Positions 24,002-31,997 of a DNA stretch of 64,000 nucleotides are shown here, piece after piece. A program made the position numbers and the translations under genes. The notes beneath the pieces are model-generated. The model made no database searches. It worked only from the letters and a program-made list of their open reading frames with translations, and had not been told where the DNA came from. This DNA is from Oscillospiraceae bacterium (lineage in GTDB: Bacteria > Bacillota > Clostridia > Oscillospirales > Acutalibacteraceae): the NCBI GenBank assembly GCA_015066005.1, contig SVPF01000004.1, forward strand, positions 1 to 64,000, written 5' to 3'. The first letter of the stretch is position 1, and each line of letters opens with the position of its first letter.

Positions 24002-25381
24002 ATGGATTGCAAGCAGTTTTTTGAACAAATAAAGGGTAAAAAAATCGCAATGTGCGGTATTGGTGTCAGCAACACCCCTTTAATTTTAGATTTTCTTAAA
24101 AAGGGCGCTAAGGTTTACGCCTGCGACCGCCGCAGCCGCGAAATGATTGGCGATATTGCAAACGAGCTTGAAGCGGCAGGCGCTGAATTATGCCTAGGTG
24201 ACAGTTATCTTGATGATTTAGAGGTTGATATTATCTTCCGCACCCCAGGTATGAGCTTTAATTTGCCCGAATTGGAGGCCGCCCGCAAAAAAGGTATTGC
24301 CGTAACCAGCGAAATGGAAGTATTTTTTGATTTGTGCCCCGCAACCTTATTTGCAATTACCGGTTCGGACGGTAAGACCACCACAACCACACTTATTGCC
24401 AAAATGCTTGAGGCTGAGGGCAAAAAGGTTTTTGTCGGCGGTAATATCGGCAAGCCCTTACTTCCCGAAATTGAAAACATAACCGCTGATGATTTTGTTG
24501 TGGTTGAGCTTTCCTCCTTCCAGCTTATTTCTATGCGGAAAAGTCCCGACGTGGCGGTTGTTACAAACCTTGCCCCTAACCATTTGGACGTTCATAAGGA
24601 TATGGAAGAATATATTGAAGCCAAAAAGAACATTATTCTTCACCAAAACGCCTTTTCGCGCACAGTTTTAAACCGTGATAACGAAATTACTAACGGCTTT
24701 AAAAAGTACGCGCGCGGACAGTCGTTGTCGTTTTCTATGACCGAGCCCCTTAAAAACGGTGCTTGGCTTGAAAGTGACGGCACTATTCATATGACCTACC
24801 GCGGTCTTGACGCCCCCATTATGCACCGTGATGATATTGCCATTTTAGGCGACCACAACGTTGAAAATTACCTTGCCGCAATTGCTGCTGTTTGGGGCTT
24901 TGCAGGTATGGATTCAATAAAAAAGGTTGCAAAGGAATTTATGGGTGTTGAACACCGAATTGAATTTGTTCGCGAAGTAAACGGCGTGAAGTATTATAAC
25001 GATTCTATTGCTTCCAGCCCAACCCGTACAATTGCAGGGCTTAAAGCCTTTAACCAAAAGGTACACCTTATTGCAGGCGGTTATGACAAGCATATTCCTT
25101 ACGAGCCGCTTGTACCCTATATTTTAGAAAAGGTTGAAAAGCTTTACCTTTGCGGCGCAACTGCAAATAAAATTGAAGCCGCTGTAAGAAACGATAAAAA
25201 TTATAACGGATGCCCTGAAATTATAAGATGCGAAAGCATTACCGCCGCCGTTTTAAAGGCTAACGAAATTGCAAAGCCGGGTGACGTTGTAACCCTTTCC
25301 CCCGCAAGCGCAAGCTTTGATGCTTACCCCAACTTTGTGGCACGCGGAAATCATTTTAAAGAATTGGTAAACAAATTATAA
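24002..25381 (+). CDS. murD: UDP-N-acetylmuramoylalanine-D-glutamate ligase
   Basis: Adds D-glutamate to UDP-MurNAc-L-Ala in peptidoglycan synthesis, using ATP. The N-terminal Rossmann part begins KKIAMCGIGVSNTPL. The ATP site is FAITGSDGKTTTTTLIAKML at about 117. ELSSFQL and NLAPNHLDVH follow with the conserved His, GDHNVENYLAAIAA is at about 280, and the C-terminal domain holds EHRIEFVREVNGVKYYNDSIASSPT and AGGYDK. At 459 aa it fits the family. Unusually it stands apart from other mur genes and shares its stop/start with an M42 peptidase, so it heads the run 24002-30009. Confidence 0.93.
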   Translation: MDCKQFFEQIKGKKIAMCGIGVSNTPLILDFLKKGAKVYACDRRSREMIGDIANELEAAGAELCLGDSYLDDLEVDIIFRTPGMSFNLPELEAARKKGIAVTSEMEVFFDLCPATLFAITGSDGKTTTTTLIAKMLEAEGKKVFVGGNIGKPLLPEIENITADDFVVVELSSFQLISMRKSPDVAVVTNLAPNHLDVHKDMEEYIEAKKNIILHQNAFSRTVLNRDNEITNGFKKYARGQSLSFSMTEPLKNGAWLESDGTIHMTYRGLDAPIMHRDDIAILGDHNVENYLAAIAAVWGFAGMDSIKKVAKEFMGVEHRIEFVREVNGVKYYNDSIASSPTRTIAGLKAFNQKVHLIAGGYDKHIPYEPLVPYILEKVEKLYLCGATANKIEAAVRNDKNYNGCPEIIRCESITAAVLKANEIAKPGDVVTLSPASASFDAYPNFVARGNHFKELVNKL

Positions 25382-26394
25382 TGAACATTAAAGATTTACT
25401 TTTTAAGCTATCTGCTCTCGATGCGGTCGGAAATATTTCCGCCGCGTCAGATTTTGCATACGGTATATTATCACGCTATACCGAGGCCGAAAAAATGGAT
25501 AATTTAACCGTTATTGGCTTTTTAGACGGCAAAAGCGATTATACACTTATGCTGGACAGCCACATTGATCAAATTGCTATGACGGTTACCGATATTGATG
25601 AAAACGGCTTTTTAACCGTTTCGAATGCGGGTGGTATTGATATACGCACCCTGCCTTCACGCGCAGTTAATGTGCACGGCAAGGAAATTGTACCCGCTGT
25701 GTTTTGCTCTACACCGCCTCACCTTTCAAAAGGTGAAGAAACCTTTGAAGATATTGCTGACATTAAGCTTGATACAGGTCTTGGTAAAAAGGCCAAAGAA
25801 ATTATCAGCCTTGGCGATTTTGTCACCTTTTCAGGCAAATGCGGTGAGCTACAAAACGATTTGGTTTACGGCCGCAGCTTTGATGACCGCGCGGCTGTTG
25901 CCTGCCTTTTAATGCTTGCCGAAAAGCTTCACGGCAAAAAGCTTCCTATAAACGTTGCCTTTGTTTTAAGCGACAGCGAGGAGCTGGGTATGCGCGGTGT
26001 TCGCACTGCCGCTTTCCGTGTAAACCCTGATGAAGCCATTGCAATTGATGTTAGTTTCGGTAACGGCATTGGCATTAAGGATGAAGAATGCGGTGAGCTT
26101 TCAAAGGGTGGTATGATTGGCATTTGCCCCGCCCTTTCAAAAGAAATCAGCAATAAGCTTATTTCACTTGCAAAGGAAAACGAAATACCCTATCAGCTTG
26201 AGGTTATGGGCAGTCGTACAGGCACTAATGCCGATATGATAAGCATTAACCGTGAGGGCGTTAAAGCCTGCACGCTTTCTATTCCGCTTCGCAATATGCA
26301 CAGTGAAACCGAAATATTATCACTCAGTGATTTGGAAAGCGTTTGCGATTTGCTTTACGCTTATATAATGGCAGGAGGTGTCCTTAATGCTTAA
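25381..26394 (+). CDS. M42 family metallo-aminopeptidase (first of two)
   Basis: A dinuclear-metal aminopeptidase or endoglucanase-like protein of 337 aa. The metal and catalytic residues are visible: MLDSHIDQIAM (His, Asp), SFDDRAAVACLL (bridging Asp), LSDSEELGMRG (Glu pair), IDVSF (Asp) and NMHSETEIL (His). These enzymes form large tetrahedral complexes that trim peptides in the cytoplasm. It is followed by a second M42 gene overlapping by 8 bp. The two differ enough that they could form a hetero-oligomer or act on different peptides. Start shared with the murD stop at 25381. Confidence 0.88.
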   Translation: MNIKDLLFKLSALDAVGNISAASDFAYGILSRYTEAEKMDNLTVIGFLDGKSDYTLMLDSHIDQIAMTVTDIDENGFLTVSNAGGIDIRTLPSRAVNVHGKEIVPAVFCSTPPHLSKGEETFEDIADIKLDTGLGKKAKEIISLGDFVTFSGKCGELQNDLVYGRSFDDRAAVACLLMLAEKLHGKKLPINVAFVLSDSEELGMRGVRTAAFRVNPDEAIAIDVSFGNGIGIKDEECGELSKGGMIGICPALSKEISNKLISLAKENEIPYQLEVMGSRTGTNADMISINREGVKACTLSIPLRNMHSETEILSLSDLESVCDLLYAYIMAGGVLNA

Positions 26395-27394
26395 TTTACT
26401 TAAAAAGCTTTGCCTTCTGGACGGCACCTCAGGTAGTGAAGATAATGTTCGCGAATTTATAATAAGCGAAATTAAGGACTTTTGCGAATATAAGGTGGAC
26501 AACCTTGGTAACATTATTTGCTTTAAAAAGGGCAAAAACCGTAGCGATAAACGCCTTATGCTTGACGCCCATATGGATGAGGTTGGACTGATTATAACCG
26601 CTGTTACTGCTGACGGCTTTTTAAAGTTTGATACCGTGGGCGGAATGGATGCATCGGTTTTAATGTTTAAAACCGTAAAAATTGGGGACGTTACAGGTGT
26701 TATTAGCGGCAAGCCCGTTCATCTTGTTTCTAAGGATGATGCAAAAAAAGCCCCCAAAGCCGAGTCGCTTTATATTGACATTGGCGCCGGCTCTAAAGAA
26801 GAAGCGCTCTCTCTTATAAGTCTTGGCGACACAGCGGTTATTCAAAGTGATTTTACCCTTATGGGCGAAAACGTTAAGGCAAAAGCCATTGACGACCGCA
26901 TTGGCTGTGCAACGCTTATTGCCCTTTTAAAAGAACAGGCCGAATATGACTATTATGCGGTATTTTCCACCCAAGAGGAAATTGGCACAAGGGGCGCAAG
27001 GGTTGCCGCTTTTGCTGTAAATCCCGATTTTGCCTTAGTGCTTGAAGCTACTACCGCTGCCGATATTGCAGGGGTAAGTGAAGATAAATCGGTTTGTAAT
27101 TTAGGGCGCGGCCCCGCCGTTTCATTTATGGACCGCGCTACCGCTTATGACCGCGACCTTTATAACGCCGCACTTAATAGTGGACTAAAGGTACAGCCCA
27201 AGCGTGCAGTTGCAGGCGGTAATAATTCTGGCGCTATACACCTCAGTCGCGAGGGTGTTCGCACACTTGCAATTTCGCTTCCCTGCCGTTATATTCATTC
27301 GCCCTCGTGTGTGGCGAATATAAGCGATATGGAAAATATGCTGAAGCTTACAAAATATATGCTAAACGGTATTTTAAGCGGCGAAATAAAATGA
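26387..27394 (+). CDS. M42 family metallo-aminopeptidase (second of two)
   Basis: The start is ATG 26387, with AGGAGG ending 8 bp upstream (26373-26378); a GTG at 26378 overlaps that site and is unlikely. Metal ligands: MLDAHMDEVGLI (His, Asp), AIDDRIGCATLI (bridging Asp), FSTQEEIGTRGA (Glu pair), LEATTAADI (Glu in place of the Asp of the first paralog) and RYIHSPSC (His). This set is the more canonical of the pair. At 335 aa it is typical. It probably removes N-terminal residues from oligopeptides in the cytoplasm. It overlaps the downstream GNAT gene by 4 bp. Confidence 0.9.
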   Translation: MLNLLKKLCLLDGTSGSEDNVREFIISEIKDFCEYKVDNLGNIICFKKGKNRSDKRLMLDAHMDEVGLIITAVTADGFLKFDTVGGMDASVLMFKTVKIGDVTGVISGKPVHLVSKDDAKKAPKAESLYIDIGAGSKEEALSLISLGDTAVIQSDFTLMGENVKAKAIDDRIGCATLIALLKEQAEYDYYAVFSTQEEIGTRGARVAAFAVNPDFALVLEATTAADIAGVSEDKSVCNLGRGPAVSFMDRATAYDRDLYNAALNSGLKVQPKRAVAGGNNSGAIHLSREGVRTLAISLPCRYIHSPSCVANISDMENMLKLTKYMLNGILSGEIK

Positions 27395-28074
27395 TAAGAC
27401 TGATAAATGAATTGCCGCAAATTTCCACCGTATCGGCAGAAATTATTAAAATAAACTGCCTTTATGACAGCTTTAAAAACGACCCGTCGGTTATGTTTTG
27501 GGTGCAGGACAGCGATAAATGCATTATTGCTATGGCTGACGGAAATATGATAATACACAATAATAACGCCGACCTTTTAGAGCTTTCGGAATTTGTTGAG
27601 GTGCTGTCCCCCGCTTGTGTTTTTAGTGATATTGACACACTAAAAGCGATTAACCGCACACCTGACGAAAACATAAATGTTGTTTGTCGCAAGGCGGATG
27701 TTAAGGGCTTTACCCCGTGTGATGACCTTAAAAGTGATGAATTGTATGCTCTTTTAGATGTGGACGGGCTTTCCCTACCCGATTATCCACACTTTGCGGT
27801 AGATTATTGCAAAAGAAAAAACCTTGGCTTTGCAAAGGCCTTTGCCATAAAAGAAAAATGCGCTGTTATTACCTTTAATTCGGGTAATAATGCAATAATA
27901 AATGGTCTTGCCAGCCATGAAAAAGGCTATGGCAGTATTGCTTTAAAAGGTATTTTACAACAAAATTACGGCAAAGACTTTTATGCCTGTTGCCGCGACA
28001 GTGTTTTACCGTTTTACCTGAAAAACGGCTTTAAAAAACTTTACAATGCAGGATATTGGGTGAAAAACAAGTGA
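27391..28074 (+). CDS. GNAT-family acetyltransferase-like protein
   Basis: I chose the start at ATG 27391, which overlaps the M42 stop (ATGA); the frame extends back to 27307. The 227-aa product has its GNAT core in the C-terminal half: VITFNSGNNAIINGLASHEKGYGSIALKG in outline, with GYGSIALKG standing for the acetyl-CoA pyrophosphate loop, then a strand-helix (DFYACCRDSVLPFYLKNGFK) typical of the domain end. The N-terminal half is less clear. The acceptor is unknown. It overlaps the next gene by 4 bp. Confidence 0.75.
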   Translation: MIRLINELPQISTVSAEIIKINCLYDSFKNDPSVMFWVQDSDKCIIAMADGNMIIHNNNADLLELSEFVEVLSPACVFSDIDTLKAINRTPDENINVVCRKADVKGFTPCDDLKSDELYALLDVDGLSLPDYPHFAVDYCKRKNLGFAKAFAIKEKCAVITFNSGNNAIINGLASHEKGYGSIALKGILQQNYGKDFYACCRDSVLPFYLKNGFKKLYNAGYWVKNK

Positions 28075-29336
28075 ATATTAAACACTTTTTCAAAATTGAT
28101 GATGAGCTTTTAAATTTAGATAAAGAAATTTTGCTGTCCCTTAAGGACCGCTTTTTAGAAATTGATGATATTACTGAATATAATCAGCTAAAGGTGCTTA
28201 AGGCCTTCATTGAAAACGGTGTAAGCGAAGCAAATATGGCAGGCTCGACAGGTTACGGCTATGATGACCGCGGCCGCGAAATTTTAGAGCGTGTTATGGC
28301 CGACATTATGGGTGCCGAGGATGCAATTATGCGCCACAATTTTGTTTCGGGCACACACACCTTAACCGTTGCGCTTTTCGGCGTTTTGCGCCCGAATGAC
28401 AAGGTTTTAGTGCTTACCGGCCGCCCTTATGACACAATTACGGGTGTTTTTGGTATTGATGAAAAGAACGACGGCTCGCTTAGTGATTGGGGTGTTGATT
28501 ATAACGAGGTTGAGCTTTTAAGTGACGGCACACCCGATATTGAAGCCATTAAAGCAAAGCTTTCGCAGGATAAGTATAAAATGGCTTATATTCAGCGCTC
28601 GCGCGGTTATTCTACCCGTCCAAGCCTTGTTATTGAGGATATTAAAAGGCTTTGTAATATTGTTAGAGAAATTTCACCGGAAACAATTATTATGGTTGAC
28701 AACTGCTATGGCGAATTTGTTGAAAAGCTAGAGCCCTGCGATGTTGGAGCCGACCTTGTGGCAGGCTCACTTATAAAAAACCCCGGCGGCGGTATTGCAC
28801 GCACGGGCGGTTATATTGCAGGCCGACACGATTTGGTGGAAAAATGTGCCGAACGCCTTACCTGCCCCGGTGTTGGTAAAGAGGTAGGCGCAACCCTTGG
28901 TATGAGCCGTGAATTATATCTGGGCCTTTTCCAAGCGCCGCATGTTGTTGGTGAAGCGGTTAAAACCGCAGTTTATACATCGGCTTTATTTAAAGCTATG
29001 GGCTATGCTGTTTCACCCGAGCCACTTGAAAAACGCGGTGATATTGTTCAATGTATAACACTTGGCACAGCCGAAGGGCTTGTAGCATTTTGTCAGGGTA
29101 TGCAAAGCGGTGCTCCCGTTGATGCCTTTGTTGTACCTGAACCTTGGGAGATGCCCGGCTACACCGACCCCGTAATTATGGCAGCAGGTGCATTCACCCT
29201 TGGCGCCTCAATTGAGCTTTCGGCCGACGGTCCCCTTCGTGAGCCATACGCCGCTTGGATGCAGGGCGGTATAAATTTTCACAGCGCCAAAGCAGGCGTG
29301 CTTTTGGCCGCACAAAAAATACGAAACGGAAGATAA
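28071..29336 (+). CDS. PLP-dependent methionine gamma-lyase-like (aluminum resistance family) protein
   Basis: The start GTG 28071 overlaps the preceding stop as GTGA; an upstream TTG at 28056 is the alternative. The 421-aa product belongs to the family often named aluminum resistance or methionine gamma-lyase-like protein. Features: GSTGYGYDDRGREILE, HNFVSGTHTLTVALFG, the ring Asp in VDNCYGEFVE, and the PLP lysine K236 in AGSLIKNPGGGIARTGGY. It is a fold I PLP enzyme that probably cleaves a C-S or related bond. The metal-resistance name is historical. In many Firmicutes it is near glnA or hfq; here it sits behind the M42/GNAT genes. Confidence 0.85.
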   Translation: MNIKHFFKIDDELLNLDKEILLSLKDRFLEIDDITEYNQLKVLKAFIENGVSEANMAGSTGYGYDDRGREILERVMADIMGAEDAIMRHNFVSGTHTLTVALFGVLRPNDKVLVLTGRPYDTITGVFGIDEKNDGSLSDWGVDYNEVELLSDGTPDIEAIKAKLSQDKYKMAYIQRSRGYSTRPSLVIEDIKRLCNIVREISPETIIMVDNCYGEFVEKLEPCDVGADLVAGSLIKNPGGGIARTGGYIAGRHDLVEKCAERLTCPGVGKEVGATLGMSRELYLGLFQAPHVVGEAVKTAVYTSALFKAMGYAVSPEPLEKRGDIVQCITLGTAEGLVAFCQGMQSGAPVDAFVVPEPWEMPGYTDPVIMAAGAFTLGASIELSADGPLREPYAAWMQGGINFHSAKAGVLLAAQKIRNGR

Positions 29337-29340
29337 TTAA

Positions 29341-30009
29341 ATGAAACAAATTTTTGCAGGTACCGTTTTTGACATTTTACCAACCCAAAACGGAATTTTG
29401 TTTTCATACCATAAGGACACTTTGGACGACAAAATTGTTATTGGCTATAAAATGCTTTCCTTCGATACGGGAAAGTTTTCCGATGTGGCCAAAAACGTTT
29501 ACCTTGTAACAAAATACGGTCACAACTATAAGGCAGTAATAAATTATTGCAATAACTACATTTTAACACGTGCAATTGTTTTGCCGAATTCCAAGGTGTT
29601 TATTTTAAAGGTTAGCGGTGAAGCAATGCTTTTAGATGCCGATGCCACACCGATTTGGCAGGGTAGCCTTGCATACCGCGGCTGTATTGCAAGTGACATT
29701 ATAGTTTACAAAAATGCGCTTTGGGCGGCTTACAGTGAATGTAATGTTTTGCTTCGTTATAACCTTTTCAATATGCGGGAAGAGCTTAGAATAGGCGGTA
29801 ACCATTCCCCATTTGACAAACCCAAAAGTCTTTACCTTAGCGGTGACACCGCGGTAATTTGTAACCAGGGCTCGCAAAAGCTGGTGGGTGTAAACCTTGA
29901 CAGCTACACCGTAAATGAAATTGAAGAGTTTAACGAACCCATTTCACAGTATATAGAATCAGGCAAATATCGCTTTGTGCTCTTAAAATCAGGAATATAT
30001 GCAATATAA
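29341..30009 (+). CDS. Hypothetical beta-rich protein (222 aa)
   Basis: Not recognised. It has no signal peptide or membrane helix. The sequence is a series of short beta strands with repeated units such as VFDILPTQNGILFSY, VFILKVSGEAMLLDADATPIW and KSLYLSGDTAVICNQGSQKLVGVNLDS, suggesting part of a beta-propeller. It begins 4 bp after the lyase stop, so it is the last gene of the murD operon. A bidirectional terminator starts at its stop codon. Confidence 0.7.
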   Translation: MKQIFAGTVFDILPTQNGILFSYHKDTLDDKIVIGYKMLSFDTGKFSDVAKNVYLVTKYGHNYKAVINYCNNYILTRAIVLPNSKVFILKVSGEAMLLDADATPIWQGSLAYRGCIASDIIVYKNALWAAYSECNVLLRYNLFNMREELRIGGNHSPFDKPKSLYLSGDTAVICNQGSQKLVGVNLDSYTVNEIEEFNEPISQYIESGKYRFVLLKSGIYAI

Positions 30010-30042
30010 AAAAGATGTGTGGATTTTCCACACATCTTTTTT
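30008..30042. terminator. Bidirectional terminator between convergent operons
   Basis: A long hairpin (arms AAAAAGATGTGTGG and CCACACATCTTTTT) has an A-run before and a T-run after. It serves the plus-strand murD operon and the minus-strand 30046-47062 operon. Confidence 0.9.
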
Positions 30043-30045
30043 GAT

Positions 30046-30270
30046 TTAAAATTTTCTTTGCTCCTCTAACGGAATACGAGTATTGCGAAGCTTATAGCGG
30101 TCACGAAATTCGGCATATTTTTGCAAAAGTTCTTCCTTAGTGCCCACAAAGCCGCACTTTACACAATGATACTTGCCATCCTCGAATGTATCAACAGGAA
30201 CATCAATATAAGTATTAAAGCAAAGCGGACATTTATAAATTACGCCTGTGGTTTCTTTATTTGCAGCCAT
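30046..30270 (-). CDS. Small zinc-ribbon protein (74 aa)
   Basis: Begins at ATG 30270 with GGAGG 7 bp upstream, overlapping the end of the 30240-31976 gene by 31 bp. Two knuckles, CPLC (about 14-17) and CVKC (about 36-39), can form one zinc site; the rest is charged helix. It is the last gene of the polysaccharide locus. Function unknown; it may bind nucleic acid or a partner protein. Confidence 0.65.
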   Translation of the reverse strand: MAANKETTGVIYKCPLCFNTYIDVPVDTFEDGKYHCVKCGFVGTKEELLQKYAEFRDRYKLRNTRIPLEEQRKF

Positions 30271-31976
30271 GTTTTAACCTCCTTTAAGCTTTCATCGGCA
30301 TTATATTCAGCAATAAGTGTAAAGAAGGGTGAAAACAAATTGCCCTCTTTTACAGTCAATAAATCTGCCTTTGTTTCAGGTTTTAGCACAACCTCGGTTG
30401 AAATATCGGGAATAAGAGCCGAAACGGTTTTTGCACCCTGCTTTTTAAACTGAGTATTGCGATAGGTGTAATCAATCACCTTTTCGCCGTCACAGTAAAG
30501 TGTAATATCCTTCATATCCTCGGGATATTCAATAAAGCCATAGCACGCTTTAACATATTCCTGTATTTTTAGCTCGGCATTATTATCACTTTTGGAAAGA
30601 ATTTTACGTGTAATAAGAATACTGCCGCCTTCCATAAAATCGTAAACAGTTTGAATTTTAACGGTTAAGCCGTCACTAAACTTAACCTCAACAGGCTTTA
30701 ATGCAAGTCGGCAGTTGTTATCGGCGCGGCTTATATCCTCAACCGTTGTATTATAATCACACATATCAAGGTTTTCACCATTATGTGACATAATAAGTGT
30801 TGTGCGACTGCCGTCGGTCGAGTGTGTCTTATAGCCTGTGCGGTACTGCGACTGAATTATGTATGGGTAGGTATTGTAAAGGTACCTACCCTTTTCAGCA
30901 TCGGGGCCGGTAACAGCGGCATATTCGCCTTCATAGGGGCGTAAATCACCGATAGAGCCACCCTGGAAGGTGTCAACAAGCAGGCGGTAGCCCGGTGAGC
31001 AAACCCAATAATACTGCTTGCCTGAGCCCATAAGAATATCCTTTGCGAAGGCAACGGTGGGCTTGCCAATTGGCACCTGATTTTTATATTCCTTTGCAAA
31101 TTCGCTAAAGGTAACAATCTCAACCTCGCCCTTGTCACGAAGCTCGGCAATATATTCAAGTGTTTCAATATAAAGCTTTTGGGTAATTTCATCGGGGTCG
31201 ATTATGTTAAAATTGCGGCTTAGCCAACCCGGTGAAACGTGCATTTGGTAGTATGACATACCGTCGTTAAAGTCCTTTTGTAAGCGGTATTGGTCACATA
31301 AATTATAGTCATATTCGTGGCTGTAGCCTTCGTTAGCAAGACCACGCTGAATATTTGCAGGGTGGCTTGCAAAAAAGTCGTTACGGTTTTCATAGCCAAG
31401 CACAAGGTCACGGCTTAAGTGCGGCACCGCAACAACCCCTGCCCAGTCGCCTTCGTTTTTAGCCGGGCGAACCGAATGTGTTTTTGAAGGATACCACGGT
31501 CCCCAAGGCATACCCTCGGAAAAAAGGTACCACGAATTATTACAGCCGTGGAAAACCTTTACGCCCTCCTCAAAGCAGCCCGCAACGCAAGCCTCCACCT
31601 CGGGACAGTATTCCTTTACAATTTCAATTAAATCGGCATCCATTACATAGTTGCCAACCGATTTTGGCGCCTGACCGAAGGCTTCAATATAAGCGTCTAT
31701 AGCGTTTTTAACTACACGCTTTTTATCCTCTTTACGTATAAGCCAAACCTGACCGCCGCCCGCCTTACCGTCTGAGGTAAGCCAAACAGCAATTTCATCG
31801 CCGTAATTATCGCGGTCGGCCTTAAAGCGTTCAACCATTTCCTTATCGCGCAAAAAGTCAAGGCCCAAAAATATGGTAGACTTAAACCCCAAATCGTGCC
31901 CTGTCTTACGCTGAAGCTCATACATTTGCATTTTTACTTCGCCCCTAGCGGGTCGCAAAAACAAGTTGAAATACAT
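30240..31976 (-). CDS. Unrecognised cytoplasmic protein, possible polysaccharide deacetylase/GH57-like barrel
   Basis: A 578-aa protein with no signal peptide. The first 330 residues alternate strands and helices (STIFLGLDFL, DEIAVWLTSD, VGNYVMDADLIEIVKEY) and include Trp-rich loops (SWYLFSEGMPWGPWYP, HVSPGW), a pattern compatible with a NodB-like or GH57-like barrel, but I see no decisive catalytic motif. The last 200 residues are beta-rich, with KPVEVKFSDGLTVKIQTVYDF. It starts at 31976 with GGGGTG upstream; an internal ATG at 31931 (MQMYELQ) behind GGGGCGAAG is possible. Next to DUF5696 and the sugar importers, so it probably works on the same glycan. Confidence 0.65.
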   Translation of the reverse strand: MYFNLFLRPARGEVKMQMYELQRKTGHDLGFKSTIFLGLDFLRDKEMVERFKADRDNYGDEIAVWLTSDGKAGGGQVWLIRKEDKKRVVKNAIDAYIEAFGQAPKSVGNYVMDADLIEIVKEYCPEVEACVAGCFEEGVKVFHGCNNSWYLFSEGMPWGPWYPSKTHSVRPAKNEGDWAGVVAVPHLSRDLVLGYENRNDFFASHPANIQRGLANEGYSHEYDYNLCDQYRLQKDFNDGMSYYQMHVSPGWLSRNFNIIDPDEITQKLYIETLEYIAELRDKGEVEIVTFSEFAKEYKNQVPIGKPTVAFAKDILMGSGKQYYWVCSPGYRLLVDTFQGGSIGDLRPYEGEYAAVTGPDAEKGRYLYNTYPYIIQSQYRTGYKTHSTDGSRTTLIMSHNGENLDMCDYNTTVEDISRADNNCRLALKPVEVKFSDGLTVKIQTVYDFMEGGSILITRKILSKSDNNAELKIQEYVKACYGFIEYPEDMKDITLYCDGEKVIDYTYRNTQFKKQGAKTVSALIPDISTEVVLKPETKADLLTVKEGNLFSPFFTLIAEYNADESLKEVKTWLQIKKPQA

Positions 31977-31997
31977 AAATTCACCCCATAAGAATAA

